In this document: positions 41,692-49,159 of the stretch, one piece after another
How positions within the stretch are numbered: position 1 is the first letter of the stretch
How the letters are laid out: each line of letters begins with the position of its first letter
From: Candidatus Altimarinota bacterium
Lineage (GTDB): Bacteria > Patescibacteriota > Gracilibacteria > UBA1369 > LOWO2-01-FULL-3
Reading direction: 5' to 3'
Assembly (NCBI GenBank): GCA_023231115.1
Contig: JALNWA010000001.1
Coordinates: 124,001 to 188,000 of the forward strand
Length of the DNA stretch: 64,000 bases
Notes under the pieces: model-generated
Database searches by the model: none
Told to the model about the DNA's origin: nothing
The model's input: only the letters and a program-made list of their open reading frames with translations
Translations under genes and position numbers: made by a program

Positions 41692-42462
41692 ATGAAAAAT
41701 AAATTCACACTTTACATTTTCTTGTTTATAACTCTTCTAATTTCCCCTACGCCTGTTTCAGCTGACACGGCTCCAAAACCTACTATGAAGTTTAATATTC
41801 AGTATGAAACACAAAATCAAATTACTTTACTTGGTGGAGAACAATATCAATGCGAAGATAAGAATTGTGAAGAAATTAAAGCACTTGGTGAATATGGACC
41901 ACAAAGATTTACTTGCGAAAATAATTCTTGCAGTTCTTTGGCATATGGATACTCTCCATATCAAAAATTAGTTCTAAATTTTTCAGATAAGACAAGAGAA
42001 AGCCAAATAATTCACACTGAAGCATTTAATGCTGAATTCAATGTAAAAGTAACTGACTCAAGCCTAATCATTGAAGAAACAACACCAATAACATCAAGAG
42101 GGAGAGTTCCCTCATTCATAAAAGCATTAATAATAACCTTAATTCTTGAATTATTGGTTGCGTTGATTTATTTATCGATAACTAAAATTTCCAAAAGGAT
42201 TCTTCTTTATGTCTTAATAGCTAATGTAATTTCATTACCTATTGTTTGGTTTTTGTTTCCATCAATTAAAATTACGTCTTTGGTTTTCTTGATGTTTGTT
42301 CTTTCTGAAATATTTGCAGTAGTTTTCGAAGCATATTTCATCTACCATCTCAATAAAAAGATTATATCGCTAAGGAAATCATTTGTTTTAAGTACAATTA
42401 TGAATTTGGTTAGTTTATTCGTGGGCGGATTTATTTTTTCGTTTTTCTTAATGATGTTTTAA
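41692..42462 (+). CDS. Membrane protein with Cys-rich extracellular domain
   Basis: I start at the ATG at 41692 (MKNKFTLYIFLFITLLIS), 256 residues. A signal peptide is cleaved near VSADTAP. The exported domain (about 25-140) contains two spaced cysteine pairs (CEDKNCEE and CENNSC) and the phrase LGEYGPQRFTC. Four membrane helices follow (about 145-256). Proteins with this plan occur in various Gram-positive and Patescibacteria genomes without a known function. It is a single gene divergent from folD. Confidence 0.7.
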   Translation: MKNKFTLYIFLFITLLISPTPVSADTAPKPTMKFNIQYETQNQITLLGGEQYQCEDKNCEEIKALGEYGPQRFTCENNSCSSLAYGYSPYQKLVLNFSDKTRESQIIHTEAFNAEFNVKVTDSSLIIEETTPITSRGRVPSFIKALIITLILELLVALIYLSITKISKRILLYVLIANVISLPIVWFLFPSIKITSLVFLMFVLSEIFAVVFEAYFIYHLNKKIISLRKSFVLSTIMNLVSLFVGGFIFSFFLMMF

Positions 42463-42519
42463 CTTTAAACGGCGGACTGTTACGCGCAAACGTTATATGA
42501 CCAAGTTCAACACTTCCTA

Positions 42520-43083
42520 ATGAAAAATATATTTATAATACACGGCACAGAAGGTCATCCAGAAGAGAATTGGTTTCCTTGGCTAAAACAGGAATTAGAG
42601 AAAAAGGGCTATAATGTTTTGGTGCCACAATTTCCTTCGCCACCGACAATCCCAGCAAAAATAGCTGAGTGGTTTGATGTTCTTAAGGATTATGAGCAAT
42701 ATATTAACGAAGACACTATTCTAATTGGTCATAGTTTGGGTGGCGTTTTTACTCTTCGCGTATTGGAAAAATTAAAACATCCGGTCAAAGCCGCTATTTT
42801 TGTTGGGACGCCCATTGGAGTTCGTCCTATTTTGAATTATGATCGAGACAGCAGTTTTAGCGGATTTTTATTCGATTGGGAAGTCATACGAACAAAAGCT
42901 TCTCATTTTGAAGTTTTCCACTCCGACGACGACCCTTATGTTTCCCTTGAAAATGGCGAACAACTGGCAAAAAATTTAAATGTGGCACTAAATTTCGTAC
43001 CAAACGCAGGCCATTTCAATGCAAAATCAGGTTATACAAAATTTGATTTATTATTAGAAAAACTGGTGGCAAGTTTTAAATAG
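42520..43083 (+). CDS. RBBP9/YdeN-family alpha/beta hydrolase
   Basis: A 187-residue serine hydrolase. The N-terminal FIIHGTEGHPEENWFPWL is the family's oxyanion strand. The nucleophile elbow GHSLGGVFTL is near residue 74, the acid is in HSDDDPYVS near 131, and the catalytic His is in AGHFNAKSG near 167. The three residues form a complete triad. RBBP9/YdeN members are small cytosolic hydrolases whose natural substrates are mostly unknown. It lies 57 bases after the preceding membrane gene. Confidence 0.87.
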   Translation: MKNIFIIHGTEGHPEENWFPWLKQELEKKGYNVLVPQFPSPPTIPAKIAEWFDVLKDYEQYINEDTILIGHSLGGVFTLRVLEKLKHPVKAAIFVGTPIGVRPILNYDRDSSFSGFLFDWEVIRTKASHFEVFHSDDDPYVSLENGEQLAKNLNVALNFVPNAGHFNAKSGYTKFDLLLEKLVASFK

Positions 43084-43093
43084 GTATAAACGT

Positions 43094-43735
43094 TTAAAAT
43101 CGAGATGAATACCCCAACCACCCTTCCACAACCTTCCACAGCATCTCCGCCGTGTCTTTGATTTCTTTTTGCACCTGAAGTTTTTTCCAGCCGTATTTTT
43201 CCGCAAGTATGCCAAGAACTTTCTGACATTTTTCAATCAACACATCATTTGTTTCATGAACATGTTTTTTTTCTTTCGATTTTTTATCTCGTTTTCCTTC
43301 AAGCATTACAGCGAAATCTTCTTTAAGTAAAAATTTATTCATGTCCTCGAGCCACGCTGTATCAAGCCCTTTTGCTGTTCCCCAAGCGATTCCGGTGCCG
43401 ATATAATCTTCCGCGACGACAATATATCCTTCCTCTAAAAGTTTTTTTAATTTAGGTTCGTATTGATAACGATTTAAAACAAACCAAAGTTGAAGCTCGT
43501 CTTCGGCAATTTTTTGCGATCCGCCGCGAAGAACATCATTCAAAAAAGGTCCGGTAGGGGACAAATCATAAATTGGATATTTTACATAAAAAACTTTTTT
43601 GCCTTCCTTTTCCAAACGCTCAACCAAAAGTTTTGCATGAGTGCTTTTGCCGATGTTATTGATTCCGTAAATTGTAATTAATTTTCCTTTCATAGTACAA
43701 ATAATTTGTTCAGCCGTTGGTCGGCCATTAATCAT
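43094..43735 (-). CDS. tmk: Thymidylate kinase-like P-loop kinase
   Basis: The P-loop GINNIGKST follows strand KGKLITIY, as in dTMP kinases, and the fold continues with VKYPIYDLSPTGPFL. The segment AEDYIGTGIAWGTAKGLD corresponds to the dTMP kinase 'DRYxxSxxAYQ' motif. Its conserved arginine is replaced by tyrosine, so activity or substrate may differ. The start at 43735 overlaps the dut stop (ATGA) and has GGAGG upstream; an internal ATG at 43693 gives a more typical N-terminus. Coupling with dut fits dTTP supply. Confidence 0.75.
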   Translation of the reverse strand: MINGRPTAEQIICTMKGKLITIYGINNIGKSTHAKLLVERLEKEGKKVFYVKYPIYDLSPTGPFLNDVLRGGSQKIAEDELQLWFVLNRYQYEPKLKKLLEEGYIVVAEDYIGTGIAWGTAKGLDTAWLEDMNKFLLKEDFAVMLEGKRDKKSKEKKHVHETNDVLIEKCQKVLGILAEKYGWKKLQVQKEIKDTAEMLWKVVEGWLGYSSRF

Positions 43736-44172
43736 TGCCCGTAGCCTCCAGTACTTCCAAAACCACCGCGGCTTTCTTTGAAAATTTCATCGCTTTCTTG
43801 CCATTCAAATTTGTCGATTCTCACGAAAACTCCTTGTGCGATTTTTTCTCCGCGTTTTATTTCTACGGGAGTTTCTTTAAAATTATAAACCAAAACTTTT
43901 ATTTCGTCTTTTTCCCCGCAATAATCATGATCAATAATTCCAAAACCGTGTGGGGGACTGATTCCTTTTTTTGAAGGTGTTGAACTTCTCGACGCAACAA
44001 CAAGCATATATTTTTCCGGAACTTCGACAATCAAATTTGAAGGCACCATAGCCATTTCTTTAGGTGCAACCAAAACATCTTCACGCGCAAGAATATCAAA
44101 ACCAACCGATCCGTCTGTTTCGTAAATCGGTAGTGGCAAAGTTTTGTCTATGCGTTTGATTCGAACTTTCAT
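43732..44172 (-). CDS. dut: dUTP diphosphatase
   Basis: A trimeric dUTPase of 146 residues that makes dUMP and keeps uracil out of DNA. Motif 1 is SVGFDILARED, motif 2 is RSSTPSKKGI, motif 3 is GIIDHDYCGE with the catalytic Asp, motif 4 is KRGEKIAQGVF, and motif 5 is the P-loop-like RGGFGSTGG. It ends in TGA, showing that UGA is a stop here. The next gene, a thymidylate-kinase-like enzyme in the same pathway, overlaps it by 4 bases. Confidence 0.95.
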   Translation of the reverse strand: MKVRIKRIDKTLPLPIYETDGSVGFDILAREDVLVAPKEMAMVPSNLIVEVPEKYMLVVASRSSTPSKKGISPPHGFGIIDHDYCGEKDEIKVLVYNFKETPVEIKRGEKIAQGVFVRIDKFEWQESDEIFKESRGGFGSTGGYGQ

Positions 44173-44262
44173 AACCTAAAGTCTTTATTTATAGCATTTT
44201 GTCCTGTAAATTATACATCGCACAGAAGTAAATGAAAGAATAAAAGTTAACAAAAAAAGACG

Positions 44263-45279
44263 ATGAAAATTTCACACGAGTTAAAGAAAATTTTCTATTT
44301 CATAACAAATTTTGTACTCACAACAAAAGAAGATATAGATTTTGCAGTAGGCGGACAGGCGGTGATTGAGGGCGTAATGATGCGCTCGCCGAATTCGGTT
44401 GTTGTCGCAGTCAGAAAAAAAGACAACTCCATAAAAATTTCCGCAAAAAATCATAAATCAATAATTCAAAAATATAAATTTTTAAATATTCCGATAGTGC
44501 GGGGGATTGTAGGACTTATTGAAATGATGAGCATCGGAATGACTGCAATAAATTTTTCCGCGAATGAATCTATCGAAGAAGAAGAGGAAATAAAAGCAAA
44601 CGAAGAATCAAAAAAAGAAGAAAAAAAATCTCTTTCAATGAAAATTTTCGAGACTGGAATGTTTGTTTTTTCAATAGTACTCGCATTGGCCGTAAGTGTC
44701 TTTATGTTCAAGTTTGTCCCACTTTGGATAACCACAATTTTGGACGGACAATTCGCATACATCCATGACAATTTTATAATTTTCAATTTGATAGATGGAG
44801 TAATAAAACTTTCAATTTTTCTTGCGTATATTTACATCCTTTCACTTGTCCCGAGTTTCAGAAGAATTTTCGAATATCATAGCGCGGAACACAAAAGTAT
44901 TTTCACTTATGAAAAACATCTCGACCTAAACGTACACAACGCAAAACCACAATCAAGATTTCATCCGCGTTGCGGAACAAGTTTTATTTTAATAGTTTTT
45001 GTTTTGAGTATTTTGGTTTACACATTTGTCCCAAAACAAGAAATTTTCTGGCAAAATCTTGGATTACGACTTGCGGCACTTCCGCTTATTGCAGGCCTTG
45101 CTTATGAATTCCTAAAATTCAGCGCAAAATATCGCGAAAGCAAATGGGTAAATATTTTCGTCGCCCCAGGCTTAGCTCTCCAAAAAATCACAACAAAAGA
45201 ACCAACCGATTCACAGCTTGAAGTGGGATTAACTTCCTTAAAAGAGTCATTGGAAATAGAAAAAGCCGCGCAGTCCTAG
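44263..45279 (+). CDS. DUF1385 (YqhQ-like) membrane protein
   Basis: The 338-residue protein opens with GGQAVIEGVMMRSPNSVVVAV, the DUF1385 signature. It has about four membrane helices and retains the conserved histidine motif EYHSAEHKSIFTYE and RFHPRCGTSFIL. The role of the family is unknown; the conserved His/Cys set suggests metal binding or catalysis at the membrane. A Glu/Lys-rich cytoplasmic loop (about 104-124) is extra. It ends convergently with a hypothetical gene, overlapping by 4 bases. Confidence 0.9.
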   Translation: MKISHELKKIFYFITNFVLTTKEDIDFAVGGQAVIEGVMMRSPNSVVVAVRKKDNSIKISAKNHKSIIQKYKFLNIPIVRGIVGLIEMMSIGMTAINFSANESIEEEEEIKANEESKKEEKKSLSMKIFETGMFVFSIVLALAVSVFMFKFVPLWITTILDGQFAYIHDNFIIFNLIDGVIKLSIFLAYIYILSLVPSFRRIFEYHSAEHKSIFTYEKHLDLNVHNAKPQSRFHPRCGTSFILIVFVLSILVYTFVPKQEIFWQNLGLRLAALPLIAGLAYEFLKFSAKYRESKWVNIFVAPGLALQKITTKEPTDSQLEVGLTSLKESLEIEKAAQS

Positions 45280-45812
45280 TCAACAAGATCCGATTTTTGA
45301 TATCCCTTTATTCGAAGCGCCCAATAAGTAGGCAAACCCACAACGCGATTTATTCTATCTACTACTGCTTTTGATCTTTCCTCTATTTCTTCGCGACAGA
45401 TGTCTTCCACGCCGAGTAGCATTTTTGCTTTTTCGATATCGATAACATCCAATTCCTTTGCAATTCTAAGGTAAGAATCCATAAGCCTAAGTCTATGAAT
45501 GGTTTTGTCTATAGCTCCCCAAAATTCCCGAAGGCTTTGTTTTGCCAATAATTCGCTTGGTTTTATTCCACCTGCTCCATTTGAAGCCGGCATTTCCAAA
45601 ATTTTTCTATCATAAATTTTATCATGAATCATTGACGCAACAACCCTTCTATGACTTCCATGTGGTAATTTTGTATGGAATTTCCCCAAAGACACAAACC
45701 CGGGTTCAGAAAGCTCTCCACCTTCAATAAGTGAATTTTCCCATTCTTCACCAACATCAGGAGAAATTTCGTTGCCAAAAGACAATCTTTTAAGATCTAG
45801 TGGATGCGACAT
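45276..45812 (-). CDS. Hypothetical protein, 178 aa
   Basis: I do not recognise this cytoplasmic protein. The first 90 residues are mixed, with HTKLPHGSHRRVVASMIHDK near the middle. The second half is strongly helical (SLREFWGAIDKTIHRLRLMD and IEERSKAVVDRINRVV). It starts 13 bases after the rplA stop on the same strand and is therefore probably co-transcribed with rplK and rplA, which could mean a ribosome-linked role, but that is inference only. Confidence 0.5.
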   Translation of the reverse strand: MSHPLDLKRLSFGNEISPDVGEEWENSLIEGGELSEPGFVSLGKFHTKLPHGSHRRVVASMIHDKIYDRKILEMPASNGAGGIKPSELLAKQSLREFWGAIDKTIHRLRLMDSYLRIAKELDVIDIEKAKMLLGVEDICREEIEERSKAVVDRINRVVGLPTYWALRIKGYQKSDLVD

Positions 45813-45824
45813 ATAATTAAATTT

Positions 45825-46526
45825 TTATCTGCTCTCAGCCAATGCGGGATTTACATCCAATGGAATTCCAGGCCCCATTGTTCCTGCGATTGTCATTGTT
45901 TCGACGTAAGTTCCTTTGACGCTTGCAGGCTTTGAATCAAGAACAGCCTTAAGAATAGCCTTAAGATTGTTTTTCAATTTTGCCTCATCAAAAGAAGCTT
46001 TTCCAAAAATATTGTGTAAGTTTGCTTCTTTGTCGACACGAAGTTCAACTTTACCTTTTTTAATATCGGAAATCATTTTTGTAACGTCAGGAGAAACAGT
46101 TCCGCTTTTTGGATTTGGCATAAGTCTCTTTTGTCCAAGAATTTTAGCCACTTTCGCAAGCTCTTTCATTTGATCAGGAGTCGCGACTGCAACATCAAAA
46201 TCAGTCCATCCGCCTTCAATTTTTTGAATAAGATCGCTTGTTCCTGCCATAAGAGCGCCGGCCGCCATTGCCTCTTTTACTTTTTCCTCACCAACGAAAG
46301 CAACAACAGTAACTTCATTACCTGTTCCTTCAGGAAGAACAACAGTTGTACGCAAATTTTGGTCTGCTTGTGTAGGATCAAGACCAAGTTTCATGTGAAT
46401 TTCGCAACTTCCGTCGAATTTTGTTACAGAAGTTTTTTTCAACAAAGAAACCGCTTCATCCATTGTGTAAACTTTATTCTCGATAAGCTTTTTAGCTTCG
46501 AGATATTTTTTACCGTGTTTTTTCAT
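45825..46526 (-). CDS. rplA: 50S ribosomal protein uL1
   Basis: The 233-residue protein matches uL1: KKYLEAKKLIENKVYTMDEA at the start, then KFDGSCEIHMKLGLDP, and the signature LPEGTGNEVTVVAF ... LMPNPKSGTVSPDV. uL1 forms the L1 stalk and in many bacteria represses its own operon. It lies 74 bases after rplK; the intervening sequence on the minus strand contains GC-rich segments that could hold an L1 binding site, but I could not define one. Confidence 0.96.
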   Translation of the reverse strand: MKKHGKKYLEAKKLIENKVYTMDEAVSLLKKTSVTKFDGSCEIHMKLGLDPTQADQNLRTTVVLPEGTGNEVTVVAFVGEEKVKEAMAAGALMAGTSDLIQKIEGGWTDFDVAVATPDQMKELAKVAKILGQKRLMPNPKSGTVSPDVTKMISDIKKGKVELRVDKEANLHNIFGKASFDEAKLKNNLKAILKAVLDSKPASVKGTYVETMTIAGTMGPGIPLDVNPALAESR

Positions 46527-46600
46527 GATTTTTATTGTTAAGTGGTGATATCGGGTCGCTCGCTTTTGCGCATCGGCCCTCCCACGAAATAAATATATTT

Positions 46601-47026
46601 TTAACCTTGGACTGTTACGCCCATGCTCCTTGCAGTTCCAGCGATGATTTTTACCGCTGCATCAAGGTCATTTGCATTCAAATCTGCCATCTTTGTCTTC
46701 GCAATTTCTTCAAGCTGAGCACGTGTTATTGTGCCAACTTTGTCTTTGTGAGACATAGCTGATCCTTTCGCAAGCTTTACAGCTTTTTTGATAAGAATAG
46801 CCGCAGGAGGGCTTTTTAAAATGAATGTGAAACTTCTGTCATCAAATACGCTCAATTCAGCCGGAATAATTGTATCTCCAAGCTCTCTTGTTTGATTGTT
46901 GAATTCAGTACAAAATTGTTGAATGTTTACTCCATGCGGACCTAGAGCCGTTCCAACCGGTGGTGCCGGAGTCGCTTTTCCAGCCGCGATTTGGAGCTTG
47001 ATTACTGCTAATAATGATTTTGCCAT
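46601..47026 (-). CDS. rplK: 50S ribosomal protein uL11
   Basis: The 141-residue uL11 starts with the typical [20 protein letters not shown] and [15 protein letters not shown]. The C-terminal RNA-binding domain includes [19 protein letters not shown] and GTARSMGV. It forms the base of the GTPase stalk. It is followed by rplA as usual, and its own promoter abuts the previous gene's stop. The usual nusG-rplK adjacency is broken by a 284-aa gene and a nested fold-back element. Confidence 0.96.
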   Translation of the reverse strand: MAKSLLAVIKLQIAAGKATPAPPVGTALGPHGVNIQQFCTEFNNQTRELGDTIIPAELSVFDDRSFTFILKSPPAAILIKKAVKLAKGSAMSHKDKVGTITRAQLEEIAKTKMADLNANDLDAAVKIIAGTARSMGVTVQG

Positions 47027-47076
47027 TTTGGTCTTTCTTTAAAAATTAGTTGAAGCGAGTGCGTAAATGTAGGCCT

Positions 47077-47104
47077 ATTCTAAGGTTTTTTATGGAAAAG
47101 TCAA
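47077..47104 (-). promoter_or_regulatory. Promoter of rplK-rplA
   Basis: TTGACT (47104-47099) and TAGAAT (47082-47077) on the minus strand are 16 bases apart, immediately after the stop of the 284-aa gene. The leader is about 43 bases. Confidence 0.65.
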
Positions 47105-47959
47105 TCAAAACTCCATATCAAGAAGTTTGATGAGGTTTTGGACTTGAGGATGATATTCTTTCGGATAAGAAAAACCGTAAATTAAATTGCCAAATCTGAC
47201 TGTCAAAAACGCGACATTTTGGCGACGGGAATCATTCATGAAAAAAGAATTATCTCCAAAAGAATTAGTCTCGTTTATCTCTATGTCAAGCCCTTCCGAG
47301 CCACGAGTCTTTAGCGTGTCGTAAACATCTTTTGTTGTGTTCATCGGGCCGACATCGATGATGTAAACTTTTACAAGCATTGCGTCAGCAGACTTAACAA
47401 CATTCTTGAAAATTTTAAGATCTTTTAAATCCTGTAAATAAATTGTTTTGTATAAAAATCCGTCAAAAGCTTCCGTTTCAAGCGTGGCATTGGTAAAACC
47501 CGCACTTTTTAATTGATCTTGATTAAGATAAACATTCAAAATAGCGGGCTTAAAACTACTGCTTTCAAAGTCACCAGAATCTCCAGCAATGATATCGTCA
47601 GCAACAGGCAAATCAACAGTATCTAAGCCGCTAATATCGCTTGAGCCGGTTGGTTGATCAATGCCGTCTCCAAATTCGGTAGGAGGTAAAGTTGAAGGAT
47701 TAAGTCCAAGTTGAGAAGTCGTTTGACTAGTCGGATTTTGCGTGTCGGCAGGAGCATTTTCTTGCGCATCAGCACCCAAAACATTTGCCGCCAAATTCAA
47801 AGCTCTTGGAAGGGGATTTTCGGCCTTGTCGGAACTGCTGTTTTCTCCCGTCAAGAAGGCCAAATCAAGATTAGGCCAATACTTGTTTGCAACAACTTGC
47901 GCCGCAACAACCACTATAATCAAAGTGAGAATGACAGTAAAAACTGTAAATTTTCGCAT
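47105..47959 (-). CDS. Membrane-anchored extracytoplasmic protein, 284 aa
   Basis: One N-terminal helix (VFTVILTLIIVVVAAQVVAN) anchors the protein. Residues 30-125 are a polar linker rich in Asn, Asp, Ser, Thr and Gln. The folded C-terminal domain (about 135-284) is of mixed alpha/beta type and contains YKTIYLQDLKDLKIFKNVV and FLTVRFGNLIYGFSYPKEY. I do not recognise the domain. The gene lies between nusG and rplK, where bacteria normally have nothing, and the nested fold-back element sits on its upstream side. Confidence 0.6.
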   Translation of the reverse strand: MRKFTVFTVILTLIIVVVAAQVVANKYWPNLDLAFLTGENSSSDKAENPLPRALNLAANVLGADAQENAPADTQNPTSQTTSQLGLNPSTLPPTEFGDGIDQPTGSSDISGLDTVDLPVADDIIAGDSGDFESSSFKPAILNVYLNQDQLKSAGFTNATLETEAFDGFLYKTIYLQDLKDLKIFKNVVKSADAMLVKVYIIDVGPMNTTKDVYDTLKTRGSEGLDIEINETNSFGDNSFFMNDSRRQNVAFLTVRFGNLIYGFSYPKEYHPQVQNLIKLLDMEF

Positions 47960-48028
47960 AACTTAGAAATGAGGAAATTCCTTTTAACTAGAATAAGAGA
48001 TTTTCCACAGAAAATCAAGAAAAATGAC

Positions 48029-48238
48029 AACAGAATTGCAGAAGTGTTCTTTCGGGTGCATTGCGTTTATTTAATCTCAAGCGTTTTGTGTGAAATATCT
48101 CTTTAGAGCTTAGGCTTCTTTAGTGAATTTTCAATGTTTGTAAAAAACAAACGCAATGCGCTCTAAAGAGATATTTCACACAAAACATTTACAAATTAAA
48201 GAAGCCTAAGCCCGAAAGAACACTTCTGCAATTCTGTT
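48029..48238. mobile_element. Fold-back element, copy D outer (split by a nested copy)
   Basis: Arms 48029-48056 and 48211-48238 are perfect 28-nt inverted complements. Between them lie the two halves of a core (48057-48082 and 48187-48210, together 50 nt) separated by a complete second element. Read on the minus strand the rejoined core begins CTTAGGCTTCTTT and ends AACGCAATGCA, as in the other copies. The arms do not resemble those of any other copy. The locus lies just downstream of nusG. Confidence 0.8.
48083..48186. mobile_element. Fold-back element, copy D inner (nested)
   Basis: Arms 48083-48109 and 48160-48186 are perfect 27-nt inverted complements. They enclose a 50-nt core (48110-48159) that begins TTAGGCTTCTTT and ends AACGCAATGC on the plus strand, the orientation opposite to the outer copy. 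Its removal rejoins the outer core at its normal length, so the unit that inserted comprises core and both arms. Perfect arms suggest a recent insertion. Confidence 0.8.
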
Positions 48239-48245
48239 ATCCCCC

Positions 48246-48791
48246 TTATTTCTTCTTTATCTGTGTGAAATCAAGTTCCATTGGAGTCTCTCGTCCGAAA
48301 ATCGTGATAAGAACTTTAACTTTTCCTTTTTCTTCATCAATATTGCTGATAATTCCGTCGTAATTCGCAAACGGTCCATCCAAAACAACAACATGGTCTG
48401 AAACACCGAAGTCAATTTTGAATTTTGGCTCTGATTGACCCATATGCCTCTTGATAACCTTCCATTCATCGGGAGAAACAGGAACCGGAATAGTGCCGGC
48501 ACCGACAAATCCAGTGACATTTGGAGTATTTCGAACAACATACCAGCTATCATCAGTAACAATCATATCAACAAGAACATATCCGGGGAAAATACGTTTT
48601 TCCTCTGTGACAGGCTCTCCTTTTTTGATAACAATTTGAGTTTCTTTAGGAACAACAACGTCAAAAATCATATCTTGCATCCCAAGGGATTCAATACGTT
48701 GCAATAAAGCCTCGCGCACAGCATCTTCATATCCAGAATAAGTATGAATTACATACCAATGTCGTCCTGTGTTTTCGGCTTGTCGTCCCAT
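48246..48791 (-). CDS. nusG: Transcription termination/antitermination factor NusG
   Basis: The 181-residue protein has the NGN domain (WYVIHTYSGYEDAVREALLQ ... RIFPGYVLVDM ... VRNTPNVTGFVG) and a C-terminal KOW domain (VSDHVVVLDGPFANYDGIIS). It binds RNA polymerase and couples it to Rho or the ribosome. It follows secE by 11 bases in the conserved secE-nusG order. Confidence 0.96.
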   Translation of the reverse strand: MGRQAENTGRHWYVIHTYSGYEDAVREALLQRIESLGMQDMIFDVVVPKETQIVIKKGEPVTEEKRIFPGYVLVDMIVTDDSWYVVRNTPNVTGFVGAGTIPVPVSPDEWKVIKRHMGQSEPKFKIDFGVSDHVVVLDGPFANYDGIISNIDEEKGKVKVLITIFGRETPMELDFTQIKKK

Positions 48792-48802
48792 CGTTTAATT
48801 AT

Positions 48803-49012
48803 TTATTGTGCTTTAAATGATCCTGCGACTTTAAGCAGGTATGTATATCCTTCCGTAAAACCGTAATCGACCAATGCAATAAAAACGGCTGAAACAAGGC
48901 AGAATATAAGAACTATGATAGTAATTTTTATAGCCTGATTTTTTGTAGGCCATACTACTTTTGGTAGCTCTTCAAGTGCTCCTTTGATGTAATTTTTTAA
49001 CTTATTGAACAT
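48803..49012 (-). CDS. secE: Preprotein translocase subunit SecE
   Basis: A 69-residue single-helix SecE: an amphipathic start (NYIKGALEELPKVVWPTK) with the conserved 'KVVWPT' turn, then one membrane helix (IKITIIVLIFCLVSAVFIAL). It clamps SecY in the translocon. A short AGCC-GAAA-GGCT hairpin followed by TTTTT lies in its leader (about 49030-49050), a possible attenuator. Confidence 0.93.
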   Translation of the reverse strand: MFNKLKNYIKGALEELPKVVWPTKNQAIKITIIVLIFCLVSAVFIALVDYGFTEGYTYLLKVAGSFKAQ

Positions 49013-49101
49013 AATATTTTAGATAAATCCAAAAAGCCTTTCGGCTCACCTGCACAAATTACCATCCATCCCCACAAAATGCAAGGAATTTTTCTTTCCC
49101 C

Positions 49102-49130
49102 TTGAGCCCAAAGTCATTTTGTGCTAAAAT
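49102..49130 (+). promoter_or_regulatory. Promoter of the surface gene cluster
   Basis: TTGAGC (49102-49107) and TAAAAT (49125-49130) are separated by 17 bases, about 30 bases before the ATG at 49160. Confidence 0.55.
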
Positions 49131-49159
49131 ATATAGAAAAATAAAAACAAAAGCCGCCT

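Noticed and set aside
43732-44172. Possible UGA-to-glycine recoding, as in Gracilibacteria and Absconditabacteria
   Set aside because: dut and the ferredoxin end in TGA at normal family length with overlapping downstream starts, so UGA is a stop here.
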